Of a DNA stretch of 64,000 nt, positions 53,291-64,000 are shown piece by piece. A program made the translations under genes and the position numbers. The notes under the pieces are model-generated. The model had not been told where the DNA came from and made no database searches. It was given only the letters and a program-made list of their open reading frames with translations. Every line of letters begins with the position of its first letter. Position 1 is the first letter of the stretch. Origin of the DNA: Acheta domesticus (Eukaryota; Arthropoda; Insecta; Orthoptera; Gryllidae); NCBI GenBank assembly GCA_031308135.1, contig JAHLJT010008756.1, forward strand, positions 131,004,997 to 131,068,996, in the 5' to 3' direction.

Positions 53291-54780
53291 GGTTCAGTAC
53301 GCGCGCTCGCCGTCAGATTGTGCGCAATTTGTTTCGTATTTTATGCCCACCCGCACCGACCGATCCACGATATGACGTGAGGTCTGCATCGTTGCCAAGT
53401 TTGACACTAATTCAGTACGATCTTGACGCACGATGAGATAGTAGGATTTTAACTGTATGGACGGAACATTTTAAATGTGTGAACTAAGCTTAATAAATAT
53501 GTTGATTTTTAGTGATCCAAAATAAAATAATTTGCATATGAATTCATAGTTTTTTGGAAATTTTCTGGAGGATTTTATGGAAATATTTAATTACGTAATT
53601 AATTTGAACTACTTTCATTGGTTCATACATCAGAGGTCAGAACATCAAATTACTATTAGTTGAGAACTTTTACGTAGCAAAATCTTAGTGTTAGTATTTA
53701 TTCTTTAGATTCATTCTCTCAATGTAGGGGCTGTAATGATGTCAGATATTATCTCAAACTTTGTGAATAACGCTATTTCTGTGATATATTACGTTATAAT
53801 ATCGTAAACCATTGTCATAAAATTGATCTTTTTAAATGTTGATCGGGGCTCAGCAGGCGACGAGGAGAAATAAAGTGTGGAATCGAATGCCAACTAATAA
53901 GAGAACACTTTCTGGAGTAGTTGTATTTTTTATAATTTCAAAAGAATTAATGAACATCTGTTTGTCACCTAATTATTTTTGTAATGCAGATGGAGGAAGT
54001 GCAAGATATTACAGATTATTTTTCAAACTTGTGAATATGAATTTTTCGATTTTATACTTAGAACCTCGTCAAGCTATTATCAGGTAAAGAAAGATGTGTT
54101 GGACAATAATACCATTGATTTGCTTACATTTACACCACTATTATGTCAAAAAATTGCATAAATATGTAAATAGAGAATTGGCATACACTAAAACGCACGG
54201 CCGTTGTAGTACAACTCAGTCTCTGTCTAGCACGAGTGTCTGCTTTACTTTCTCACTTTCTCAGAATAAAAATGGTGTTGGTTCCATTTTCGGTGATCTC
54301 TCTGTATTTACGATAAACCCAAATTTTATCGTTATAAAAATACAATACTGAAAATAGTTTAGTTAAAATTGATGGTATTTTTCTGATTGTCTATTGCTTG
54401 AATTATTTTTTTATGATCATATATGATTACTCTATAAACTTAAAAGTTGATTATTGAGAATATATGAGTATTATTTTCCACTGAATAATTGTAAAATTAA
54501 TATTATTTGTATAATTAAATTATTTTTCGTGATGTAATATCATTCTTAGAATACAAATGAAGTAATCCTAATTTTATGTGATTATAATAGTATAAATATG
54601 GGAAGGGTAGATAATACAATATCTGTTGGAGGGTAAATACACTGACCATCGCCTGGGAATTTTACAAACAGCGATGCATCGGCACATGTGCACTTGAGGA
54701 TACAAATAAACACTTTCAAGATCATTTCCGACTTTCTCTCAAATACATTTGCTAGTGCCACACCCACCACGCCATCGTTT
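53291..54780. other. AT-rich DNA, nothing recognised
   Basis: About 1.5 kb AT-rich. Short frames only. Confidence 0.4.
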
Positions 54781-55090
54781 CTACGGGAGGAAACGACCTC
54801 GCCGGCTGCGGGGACGAAGGAGACAGCGGGGACAAGGGGACAAGGCGACAATGGGAAGTGGGGGTGGGGTAGTAGTGATGGCAGGGTCAAGCGGGGCGAG
54901 CGGCGGAGGGTAAAGCGGTGATCGCGACAGGAGTGGCAACTTAGACGTGGGGAGAGAGCAGGGGAGGGGCTGGGAGTGGCGGCGGGGACAAAGGAGGTGA
55001 CAAGGAAGATGGGATGGGAAAATAGGGATGGTGGGGACGGCACAGGCCCGACAGTTGGGGAGTGGCGGCTGCGGTGGTGGCGAAAGGAGT
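54781..55090. other. G-rich lead-in to the 14-bp array
   Basis: Purine-rich GGGGACAAGG and GTGGCGG words; degenerate edge of the array. Confidence 0.4.
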
Positions 55091-55565
55091 GGCAACGGGG
55101 GAATAGCAGCGGGAGCGGGGGTTTGCCAACGGGTGAGTGGCAACGGGAGTGGCAGCGGGGTAGTGGCAATGGGAGAGTGGTAGCGGGGGAGTAGCAACGG
55201 GGGAGTGGCAACAGGGGAGTGGCAACAGACGAATGGCAGCGGGGGAATGGCAATGGGGAGTGGCAACGGGGGAGTGGCAACGAGCGAGTGGCAAGTAGCG
55301 AGTGGCAACGAGCGAGTGGCAACAGAAGAATGGCTGCGAGGGAATGGCAACGGGGGAATGGCAGCGGCAGAGTGGCAACGGGGGAGTGGCAACGGGGGAG
55401 TGGCAACGGGGGAGTGGCAACGGGGGAGTGGCAACGAGGAAGGGACAACGTAGGAGCGGCAACGGGGGAATGGCAGCGGGAGAGTGGCAACAGGGGGGTG
55501 GCGACGGGGGAGTGGCAACGGGGTCGCGGCAACGGTCGAGTGGCAGCGGGGGAGTGGCCGTGAGC
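55091..55565. repeat. 14-bp minisatellite GTGGCAACGGGGGA
   Basis: About 33 units of GTGGCAACGGGGGA with variants (GCAGC, GAGCGA). The central part (55375-55440) is nearly pure. The 14-bp unit is stop-free, so three + frames stay open with a 14-residue period (Gly/Asn/Trp-rich); minus frames are Pro/Leu/His-rich. All are artefacts. Confidence 0.9.
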
Positions 55566-55912
55566 GGCGGGGCCAGGTGCGACGGTGGAAGCGGCGGCGG
55601 GGACAGAGGCAGTGGCACAGAGGCGGGGACAGAGGCAGGGGCAGATTGAGCGGACGGGTGGGGCTGCGGTGGTGACGACTGGGGAAGGGGCGAGGCCATA
55701 GGCGAGGGCGGGGCCGGAGGCGGGGGCGGAGGTGGCGATGACGGCGCTCGCAATGAGGTGGCGAACGCGCTGACGTGGCGGCGGCGTAACGGCCCGCGGC
55801 GCGGAGCGGGAGCGGAGATATGGGCGGAGGCGGCGCCGGAGACATCGCCAAGATATCGCGCGCGGCGTTACGAGCACTTGGCGGTTTATCTGCGCCGCGG
55901 CCGCCCGCCTTT
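55566..55912. other. CpG-rich island
   Basis: GCGGGGACAGAGGC repeats (55590-55640), then CpG-dense complex sequence to 55912. Possible CpG island; no exon assigned. Confidence 0.4.
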
Positions 55913-56285
55913 TGTGCCGCTTCCGTCACATTTGCGCGCTTCATTATACTTTGACGGTCGCCCCCGGACGCCCCGCCCCCCCCCACCGCGCCCCGTAGAG
56001 GAATTGCATCCCTTTCGTATTCACGCGCGGCTGCGAAGGACTTTTCGTCGCTGCGCAAAACGGATGTGTTTTCTCAACGTGCGCCCTTGTATTAGAAAAA
56101 CAAGTGGTGTTGTAATAGCACATACTTTCTCGACCGATTTTCACGCAAAATTACGTGAAAAATACTCAAATTTTAAAAAAAATTGTACAAGACCCTGTTT
56201 TAAAATCTATTTTCAAAGAACAGATTTCATTAAGGGAAAATTCTTTATCTAAATATTTTAGTTGTAGGAAGACTCCGAAGTAAGT
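55913..56285. repeat. Dispersed repeat, complete copy
   Basis: Contains GAGGAATTGCATCCCTTTCG, ATTCACGCGCGGCTGCGAAGG, ACTTTCTCGACCGATTTTCA and ATTTTAGTTGTAGG in one continuous stretch. The same blocks, diverged, occur split at 56406-56600 and 57067-57250. Neither TIRs nor coding capacity are evident; it is an unclassified repeat. Confidence 0.75.
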
Positions 56286-56612
56286 TTGAACTTTTGCAAT
56301 TTTTCGAAAAATCAAAGAGTTTTCAAAGAACGTGAGACCTGTGCCATTCTCTTAAACGTCCTTCACACTATTCAACAACAAAATTTCATAAAAAAAGATG
56401 CCCTTTTTGTCACTTCTGGCACATTAGTGTGCTTCATTCTAATTTGACGGTCTCCCCCGGATGCTCCTACCGCGCCCCGCCACGCCACGCAGAGGAATTG
56501 CATCCCTTTCGTATTCACGAGTGGCTGCGAAGGAATGCTCGTCACTGTGCTCGGGACTTGTGTTCTCAATGTGAAGCCATATTAGAAAAACCAGTAACGT
56601 TTCGTAACGTTG

Positions 56613-56966
56613 TGTAACGTTTCGTAAATTCCTAATGTTTATTTACATTTTACATTGTTATTTTGTAAACAAGTAATATGTGATGTCCCTCGCTTGTTAT
56701 GGGCATTAGGTTAGCAACCGATGTATTGATGGGTATTGATGAATATAGAGAGATAGAATTGAACGTAAGCTTGTTCCTCTAAAGAAATTTGTAAATTCTA
56801 ATATTATACAAAGTGAGAAGGTACAATATGTAATGATATATACAAGAGAGTTAAATAAAGGCTAAAAAATGAGAATTGAAGTATTACTACTTACAAAATA
56901 AGTAGCAGCAATAGATGTAACAGCAGATGCAACAACAGAAAATTGTTGGCACAATGCAACGTTACA
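56613..56966 (+). mobile_element. Possible solo LTR
   Basis: Starts TGTAACGTT and ends AACGTTACA, so it has the TG...CA form with short inverted ends. It includes an AATAAAGGC string (about 56855) that could be a polyadenylation signal. It is followed at once by GAAATTGGTGGTAGCGTGG, a sequence type often found just inside insect LTR retrotransposons. No second LTR, coding region or target duplication is visible. Confidence 0.35.
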
Positions 56967-57066
56967 GAAATTGGTGGTAGCGTGGAACGTTACAAAAAAG
57001 GAACTTTACAGAAATTGGTGGCAGCGTGAAACGTTGTTACAGAAATTGGTGGTAGCGTGCAACATT
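56960..57066. repeat. Three copies of GTTACAGAAATTGGTGGYAG leader
   Basis: ACAGAAATTGGTGGTAGCGTG with a following AACGTTAC-like junction is repeated three times (spacing about 35-50 bp, last copy ending AACATTAC). It looks like a duplicated LTR/leader junction. Confidence 0.65.
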
Positions 57067-57250
57067 ACAGGATGCTTAAACAGCACGTACTTTCTCGACC
57101 GTATTTTCACGCAAACGTACGCGAAAAGTACTCAATTTTTTCAAAAATTGACAACTTTAACAACATCTTATTTCAGAATCTACCTTTCAGAAACAGATTT
57201 AATCAAGAGAAAATCTATATATTTAATATTTAAGTTGTAGGTTGACGCCG

Positions 57251-58455
57251 AAAAAAATTATCCAACAAAACCAAAGTGGTCCAACAAAACATGGATTCTG
57301 GCTATACCAGGTGCCAAAGATTTTTTCTCTAAATTTAGAAACTGAATTTCTTAACTTTTTTGGTAGCAGGACCCTGTAACAGAAGTTTCCTGCCGAAAAT
57401 TCGCCGTTTTTTTGACTCGGCTTTACTCTCTACTCCGTAGCGAGAAAGTAAAAATGAGCGGAAAGCTGTTTAATAATGAGTGCATACTACTCCGAGACGG
57501 GTAGGCGTCAGGCGTTAGTTCCATAGCTGTTCTCTATTGTATACATTCTTTATCATTCTCGTGCTTGCTTAATTAAACTTCAGCTGCTCTCAAAGTGAAA
57601 GGTTTTATTGTCAGGGATTTCGCTGCTTTATATCAATCATTCAAATAGTAGTGTAAAATTTTAATTAATGGACATTGTATGCTCTTACGCCATTCAGTTT
57701 TGTTCAAGGGAATTCTTTCTTTCTTTTCTCCTTTAATTTGTTATTACCTGGTCTTTCTTTTTTCTGGTTCTCTGTCTATTTTGATATAATCTGATGTTAT
57801 TCCCTCTTATGCGCTTTTGAATTCCCGTTCCTATTATTTATTTTACTTGTTGTTCCATTCTTTTTTGCCCATTTTATTGTGCGTGTAATTTTTATAATAT
57901 ATTTTATATTAAGTGTTACGATATAAAAGTGTAAATTGTTTATCGAGTTGTATGAAGTCATGGTAAAGAACAATAGAGAGAAGGAGCGACGGTTGCCTTG
58001 GATGAAAAGATGTTGGAGGAGGATGGGATGGGTTCAAGAGGTTTTGGACGGCGGAATGTTGGCCGGTTAAGTATGAATGTTAACTTCTTATTCCAAAACC
58101 AGTTATTAGCGACTTCAGGAAATTGAAAGTTTGGCGAAACCTTGGTAAAGGTAATTCCGCAAGTTGATTGGTGGTTCTAAAGTAAGGAACAAGACACGGT
58201 GGAAGCGCAGCAGATAACTTTTGCCGTTTGATCCCGGTTGTGTGATTTCACAAACAATAATTATTTTTGCTTTGTGTTTGAACATAAAATGTCATTATTT
58301 AAATTACTTCAACATAGAGGCCAAGGGAACGCGACTTTTGATAAGTGGAAATACATCTGCAGCCAATTTAGTTGTCATAGAAACAATCGCGGGCAGTATG
58401 GGTGCAAACGCTGTTGCGGGAACTTTGTGTGGACTGGATTCGTAACATTAAGTAA
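57251..58455. other. AT-rich DNA, nothing recognised
   Basis: 1.2 kb. A 139-codon + frame from 58238 runs into the SINE and has a Cys-rich stretch but no known motif. Confidence 0.35.
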
Positions 58456-58685
58456 ACCGCCGGGAGACCGGACATGCCGGGAACTTAGAGTTTGTCCCAG
58501 CTCGGGCGATGCTCCACTGGTGGGAGATACCTTGTTGGGGAAAACACCGCTAGCCGACGGTAGGTCGGCGCCGGATCACGGCCAGCGGGGAAGTCCACCG
58601 TCACCTCCCGAGAGAAAAATAGACTACGCTTACGGGACTGATGACCCTAGTAATTGATGCGCCCTGAATCATTAACAATCAATCT
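58456..58685 (+). repeat. AATC-tailed SINE, 3' half
   Basis: From CCGGGAGACCGGACATGCCG through CTGGTGGGAGATACCTTGTT, AACACCGCTAGCCGACGG and CGGGACTGATGACCCTAGTA to TGATGCGCCCTGAATCATTA and AATCAATC. 5'-truncated like the 4.8-kb copy. Confidence 0.75.
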
Positions 58686-59785
58686 TTTACATAATATTTT
58701 TTCAAAATTCAAAATTCTGATACTGATCAGTAAATTGGAAAGGAACATTTGTTCATAATTATAATTCATTCTTTTCAATCCTTGTCCCTCCCGTTCTTCA
58801 TCCATCTATACATTTTTCTCTCCTTTTTTCCCCATTTAGACTTGAGAATTCGACCCCTCACACGTGAGTGAAATGAAGTCACTCGTGCGAAGTCCCAACT
58901 GAAAAGGCCCCCCCCCCTGCCGCGTGCGGGGCGGGGGCGGGGGCGAGGCGACGTTGGAGTGAGGGAGGGGGATAGTGGAGGGGGGGCGAGAATAGGGCAA
59001 GCAGCGTAAGCACGAAGAGGGATCCCGGTCTCACCCCCTTCCTCAACCCCCCATCGAATCCCACAGGTGCGCTTAGCCGCGAAACTAAATGGAAGGGAAG
59101 CAATTTCTTGTTACTTCCTTCCCCTTCTTCGTATCCGATACATCTTTGCATCCCGTCTGCATTTCATTATCATGCCTTTGAGACCCGCTATTGCTTCGGG
59201 GGAAATATTTATTTCATTCGATTGAAACCCTGTATTCTTCGTTCATTGGGTACTTAAAATATTCGAATCTCATTTTAATTTAATTTTCGAACTCATTCTG
59301 TATAATAGAATAGGATAATATTGAAATGCAATTTTATGAGATTCATTGTCGTAAATTCGACGATTTTGATGTTGATTCATGCAATTGATATTAATAGTGC
59401 TTTTATGGGGAACTACGTGTGCGTTGATCTATGCAGAGTTAAGTAATAATTATTCATAAAAAATCATTCTTAAAAACCTATAAGCTCCCTAACGTACTTC
59501 TCTTACCTTTGATTTGAAGTCCTCAAATAATCACCGTTATAATTAATTTCGCTCGGAACGCAAGGAAAAATTTTACTACAAAGATGTAACAGGTAATTAT
59601 GTACATGCGCGATGCCTTCAATTTTGGAGTCTGTAGGTAATAATTTGTGAACACCCTGTGAACGCGCATCTGATGCAACTCTAGAATTTTAATAAGTGAA
59701 GTCAAACTTTTCGTACCAGCGCAACAAAAATACCTTAAATAGCCATTAAAGCATTTTATTTTTCTGTGCTTCTAATTAATTCCTC
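58686..59785. other. AT-rich DNA with a short GC-rich patch
   Basis: 58900-59060 is GC-rich (CCCCCCCCCTGCCGCGTGCG and GGGGCGGGGGCGGGGGCGAG, G-quadruplex-prone). The remainder is AT-rich and unrecognised. Confidence 0.35.
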
Positions 59786-60180
59786 CAACAGCAAGGCTTG
59801 CCTTGCCTTGCCCTTCCAATGCCACCCAGTGCATCTCCGCTTGTGTCCGCGCTGGCCGTGTCTCGTTTCGCATCTCGCGAGACGCACCCAGGCGGAAGAC
59901 CCGGTGCCATTGACTCGGTCCTTGATTCGGTCCGCGCCTTAATCCCGCACTTAATTGAGCGCCTGCAGCAGCTCTTGCAGTTGACCCGCGGGGGCGGGGC
60001 GGGGGATGATGCCCCAGGCGAATGAGGGCGCGCTGAACCCCTTTCCGCCCCGCGCCGCCCTACTTCTGCCCGCCCGCACTCCCACCGCTCCCCGTCCCTA
60101 CTTCTCCCTGTACTAGTCCCGTCGCTACTAATCCCCACCCCTACTAATCCCGTCTCTAGTAATCCCCGACCCTACTAGTC
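59786..60180. other. CpG-rich island
   Basis: Non-repetitive CpG-rich sequence. A 75-codon + frame at 59798 contains AIDSVLDSVRALIPHLIERL, which looks amphipathic-helical, but I know no family for it and it overlaps an equally open minus frame. Confidence 0.35.
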
Positions 60181-60900
60181 TTCGTCCCTAATATTCCCCG
60201 CCCTCATTATTTCCCACCCACATTACTCCACGCTCACATTACTCCCCATCCACATTACTCCCCGCCCACATTACTCCCCGTTCGCATTACTCCCCGTCCA
60301 CATTACTCCCCGCCCGCATTACTCCCCGCCCACATTACTCCCCGCCCACATTACTCCCCGCCCACATTACTCCCCGCCCACATTACTCCCCGCGCACATT
60401 ACTCTTTGCCTACGTTACTGCCCGCCCACATTACTACCCGCCCACATTACTACCCACCCACATTACTCCCCGTCCACATTACTCTCCGACCACATTACTC
60501 CCCATCCACATTACTCCCCGCCCACATTACTCCCCGTCCGCGTTACTCCCCATCCACATTACTCCCCGCCCACATTACTCCCCGCCCACATTACTCCCCG
60601 CCCACATTACTCTTTGCCTACGTTACTGCCCGCCCACATTACTACCCGCCCACATTACTACTTACCTACATTACTACCCACCCACATTATTACCCACCCA
60701 CATTACTACCCACCCACATTACTCCCCGTCCACATTACTCTCCGACCACATTACTCCGCGACCCCATTACTCCCCTCACGTTACTCCCTATCTACATTAC
60801 TGTCTGATCATAATACTCTCCCACGTACATTACTCACCTACCACATTACTCCTCACCCACATTACTCGCCGAACACATTACTCTCCGCCAACAATGCTTC
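60181..60900. repeat. 16-bp minisatellite CCCCGCCCACATTACT
   Basis: About 45 units of ATTACTCCCCGCCCAC with local variants (CCGTCCACATTACTCT, CTACCCGCCCACATTA). A larger block with TTACTCTTTGCCTACGTTAC and TGCCCGCCCACATTACTACC occurs at about 60396-60500 and again at 60604-60740, about 208 bp apart. Open in all three + frames; no gene. Confidence 0.9.
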
Positions 60901-61485
60901 TCGCTCTCACTATTCCCCGTCCGCATTGCTCCCCGTCCACAATGTTCTCCGCCCTCACTACTCCATCCTAACTCCTACTCCATCTTCTGCCTCCCGCCCT
61001 TTTCTGTCCTCAGTCCGACACTTCCTTTATCTTTCTACCTCGTCCTTCCCCGCCCCTCCCGTACCTCCCCGCCCCTCCCCGCCATTCTCGCCCTTCCCCG
61101 CTCTTCCCCATCATTTCCCGCCCTTCCCCATCCCGCCAGGACCTCCCCCGTTCCTCTCCCGGCCGCCACCGCAATTCCATCACAATCACCACCGTTGTGC
61201 AGGCAACGCACTTGCCTGTCCGGTCCGCTCGCTGGAATTGGGGGATCCGCGTTACAAGGTCCAAAGGCGTTCGGCGCCAGGAGCGAGCGCGGGCTGTCGG
61301 GCGGGCGAAGCCAGTGGCGCATTTTGGGGGGACAGCTGCACAGGCGGCTTCTGTTGCAATCCGCCGCCTCTCTCCGCCCCGTCGCACCCGAGTCATCCTA
61401 AACGGCAGTTTTCCGTGCCCACTTGCCCGAGTTCGCCTCGCTGCTCTCATCTTCTGCCCCGCTGTACTGCAGGCTGCGTCGGGTC
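60901..61485. other. C-rich then CpG-rich sequence
   Basis: 60901-61150 is CCCCGCCCTTCCC low complexity; 61150-61485 is CpG-rich and complex, with three overlapping frames and none favoured. Confidence 0.4.
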
Positions 61486-61488
61486 AGG

Positions 61489-61985
61489 GGAAGCTTTGTC
61501 ATAGTCTCTTAAGCCTATCTGACTGAGAGGTCCTAGGGTTCGAATCCTGGCGGTGGTGGATTTTCGACGTTCAGCGGCACAGCTGTCTGGCGGGCAAACT
61601 AGCGGCAGGCCGCTGTGATTGGTAGCTATCCGTGGATTCTTCTATCAATAACACGCGAATACCAGACAGCACCCTAACAAACTGACCGAGGATCGTGCAC
61701 AATCTTTGCTTCATCTTTGTTCCCTTCTCTCCCCTCTCCGCATCACTCTCTCTATTTCACACTCACTCTCCCTCTCTCTCTTTCTGGGGCAGTGCTACTT
61801 TCACGAAGATTAAGACATTCGCGCTTGGGAAGATATCTGTTTAGGAAAAACCGCTAAACGACATGAAGGTTGGCATGTCGGATCTCATGTTCCAGATGGA
61901 AGGACGTACACCTCCCAGTATATCACATGCACTGTAGATACGGAAGTAATGACCAGTGACATGCCGGGAAAAATAATCTATCAAT
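61489..61985 (+). mobile_element. AATC-tailed SINE, near full length, diverged
   Basis: About 497 bp. The head has CTGAGAGGTCCTAGGGTTCG and AATCCTGGCGGTGG (tRNA B-box type). The body has GTGATTGGTAGCTATCCGTG, ACGCGAATACCAGACAGCAC and CTAACAAACTGACCGAGGAT, then a CT-rich stretch (61725-61790). The end is AGTAATGACCAGTGACATGC and a weak ATCAATC tail. It is older than the 26.4-kb copy and is the best view of the head. Confidence 0.75.
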
Positions 61986-62360
61986 CCTCCGCAGTATTAT
62001 ACAGCTAGTTCTTATACACCATCCCCCTCTCTTATCATCTATCCTCACGCCTGTATCATTATTCTCATCGCGCCCTTGCCCATTTTCACTACTTAATTAC
62101 GTTAGCTACGTATACTATTCCTGCTCCCTACACCATTTACGCTTTGTTAACAATTCTTACAAAAACGGATGTTTGCCTATTCCTAGAGGAGTTGCCACAT
62201 ATCCTCAGACCACTCCCATCTCATTTCCGCTAACCATCCCTTCCCGTCTCCTGCCCTTTCCTCTCTCCTTCATATTCCCATTCACTGCCTGTCCCTCTCT
62301 CTTGCCTGTCTCTCTCTCCTTTCCATTCCCTCTCCTGCCCTTCCCCCTCTCCTTCCCGTT
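61986..62360. other. Pyrimidine-rich DNA
   Basis: CCTCTCCTTCC and CTGTCTCTCTCTCC tracts at 62240-62360; otherwise nothing recognised. Confidence 0.4.
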
Positions 62361-62995
62361 GCTCATCCTCTCCCGCCGCTCGCATACCTCTGTCTGGCGC
62401 GCGCCGGCCGCCCTCCAGGAGCGCCCTAATTGCGCGGCGAGGGCTTAAGCGAGCGAGCGCGCGGGTGGCGGCGGCGGCGGCTGATTCGGAGCCGAGTCGG
62501 GCTGCGGAGCCGCCTCAGCGCGCCGCCTGGCTTAGCCCCGCCGCTCCTCTCCACGCCTCGCCTCGCCCGCGCCCTGCGGTGGCCGCGGCGCGTCCCGTGC
62601 CGTCCCGTCGCGCTCCAATTGAATGAGATTGCGCCGAGGGCGCGGGCGAGGGCGACGGCGACGGTGACGGCAAGGGCGAGGGTGGGGGTGGAGGCGAGGG
62701 CGAGGAGGAGCAGGAGGAGGGCGAGGGCGAGGAGGGCGAGGGCGAGGAGGGCGAGGGCGAGGAGGGCGAGGGCGAGGAGGGCGCGGGCGAGGAGGGCGCG
62801 GGCGAGGGCGCGGGCGCTCGCCCGTGGACAGGCGAAGAGGTCCGGGGACGGCGCTCGTAAAACGCAGATGAATCTGTACACGCGGCCGGATCCGGACGCG
62901 CCGGCGGAGGCGACACGTGAGCTGATGGCGCCCGGGGCCGTTGCGTGGCTGGCCGCCCTCGCCCTCCGGTCGGTTGAACGGAGCTGCAGGATAAA
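62361..62995. repeat. CpG island with GAGGGCGAG nonamer array
   Basis: 62361-62640 is CpG-dense and complex. 62640-62830 is GAGGGCGAG/GAGGAGGGC 9- and 18-bp repeats. 62830-62995 is CpG-rich again. A 246-codon + frame (Arg/Ala-rich) and minus Ala/Leu and Ser/Pro frames are artefacts of the array. Confidence 0.7.
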
Positions 62996-63097
62996 AGCCC
63001 TGGTCTTAACTATGCTGCTCCGTTACCTTTGTAATCGTATATCGTCAAGTTTGAAATTGTTTTGGGTGCGTATTTGCACTGGTATAATTCTCAATTA

Positions 63098-63603
63098 CAG
63101 TGAGACATCGATTATCCGAACATCAGTCATTCGAAACGTCAAAATCCGAACTCATATTTTCTCTCAATAATTATTCTTTTAAAATTAGGTACCGTATACT
63201 ATTCGTGTTCATTTTATTTTGCTATACTGAATATTAAGCATGATCCCCGATGTGATTGACAGTGATAAAATATTAACGTGATGCTGTACTTTGGTCAATC
63301 ATCTGACGTCAGTGAACTTTAACAAATCCTACAATAAATGTTTAAGAACTTGGAATATTTATTAACAGAAAACGCTTTTCACCACCACCTTTAAGTGGGA
63401 GAGAACTAACGGTACATCGTCAAAGTTCACATACGAAGGATTTTATATGTGCAGTGCAGTATTTTAATGATACTTTCTCTTATATAAACTTTATACATAC
63501 AGCATTTTATGTACAGTTGCCATTTTTATATTCGGTGATCCGAATTGTCGAATATCCTAACTATACCTGATCCCAATTAGTTCGGATAATCGACTTCCCA
63601 CTG
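63098..63603. mobile_element. Complete pogo/Tigger-type MITE
   Basis: 506 bp between TA dinucleotides (63096-63097 and 63604-63605). Ends read inward are CAGTGAGACATCGATTATCC and CAGTGGGAAGTCGATTATCC, followed by GAAC in both. Subterminal TTCGAAACG/CCGAATTGTCGAAT blocks occur at both sides. The interior is AT-rich with no open frame. Its TIR differs from the 45.8- and 22.9-kb elements, so it is another family. Confidence 0.9.
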
Positions 63604-64000
63604 TATTCGTTTTGGAAATTACAATGTAAATTCAATAGAAGCAAAATTTAAATAGGACATTTACGTCTGCTTGTTATGAAATTGATATTTTGACGTTACA
63701 TTGGTAATGAAATTAGGGGGTGACTCGACTAGTCCTCCGCCCTTAGCTGATTCCCTGGAGAGCTGTTTGATGCAAATGTTTTCAGAGACTTCACCATTCT
63801 CACTAGCGTTTGTTTTTCAGCAGGTTACACGAACACAGGACAATTACTACATTTCCAAGTTTTTATGTAGAAGAATAATTCGTATATAATTAGAGTTGTT
63901 GAATAAAATGTGATTGCATAACTTATTTGGCGTTTACATATCACAAGTATCATTTTTGTAAGTGGTAACTTTCAGCATTTTTTCGAAGTTGTTGGTATAT
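63604..64000. other. AT-rich DNA to the window end, nothing recognised
   Basis: No feature identified. Confidence 0.35.

Larger units (their letters stand above)
56406..57250. repeat. Second copy of the repeat, split by a 470-bp insertion
   Basis: The first half (56406-56600, to ATTAGAAAAACCAGT) and second half (57067-57250, from about GCTTAAACAGCACGTACTTT) correspond to adjacent parts of the copy at 55913-56285. The intervening sequence is absent from that copy, so it was inserted. Confidence 0.7.

Noticed and set aside
54582..56058. Two minus frames over 420 codons
   Set aside because: Driven by the 14-bp array; Cys/His/Pro/Leu periodicity matches the repeat.
59798..60025. 75-codon frame with an amphipathic segment
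   Set aside because: A minus frame is equally open here and no family is recognised; CpG-rich composition explains both.
61500..61560. tRNA gene
   Set aside because: A B-box-like GGTTCGAATCC is present, but no acceptor stem or proper cloverleaf; it is the head of a SINE with a recognisable body and tail.

Overview
This is a eukaryotic, non-coding-dominated window, most likely from an arthropod and probably an insect with a large, repeat-rich genome. The grounds are tRNA-derived SINEs, relics of mariner, hAT, piggyBac, pogo/Tigger and non-LTR elements, runs of CCTAA (the insect telomere motif read on the other strand), and AT-rich DNA broken by GC-rich low-complexity islands. There is no operon-like coding, no rRNA and no convincing intact protein gene. 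I cannot name the species.

Layout. 0-7 kb is a dense set of DNA transposon relics: a Mutator-like MITE with a 9-bp target duplication (182-601), a hAT-like element with an 8-bp duplication and an internal satellite (996-1919), a mariner snap-back derivative (2872-3538), a Tigger end (3679-4030) and a piggyBac-like element in the tail of a SINE (5432-6370). 7-15 kb holds C-rich islands and a 16-bp minisatellite. 18-20 kb has 38-bp and 19-bp arrays around a CpG-rich island. 20-27 kb has SINE copies and a three-fold repeated GC-rich cassette with embedded MITEs. 27-32 kb has CCG-rich, 23-bp and 10-bp arrays. 34-35.5 kb has the 3' ends of two LINEs and a SINE. 37-39 kb is the best promoter/first-exon candidate. 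40-43.5 kb is G-rich, with a 12-bp array of about 0.9 kb. 45.4-47.6 kb is Tigger material with a long hairpin. 48-50 kb is a CpG-rich island with a perfect X-box. 51.5-56 kb holds CCTAA-bearing and G-rich arrays. 56-57.3 kb is a duplicated repeat split by a possible LTR. 58-62 kb has SINEs and a 16-bp array. A complete 506-bp Tigger MITE lies at 63098-63603.

How the parts relate. The LINE 3' end at 34060-34130 shares its tail sequence with three SINE families here, which suggests the SINEs borrowed a LINE tail for mobilisation. Tandem arrays in stop-poor GC-rich sequence produce many long but meaningless reading frames: periods of 14, 16, 19 and 23 bp stay open in every frame of a strand, and a 12-bp period gives tetrapeptide repeats. 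I treat these as artefacts. The only cellular coding candidates are a possible first coding exon (37145-37204) and a weaker possible terminal exon (17852-17993), both needing transcript evidence.
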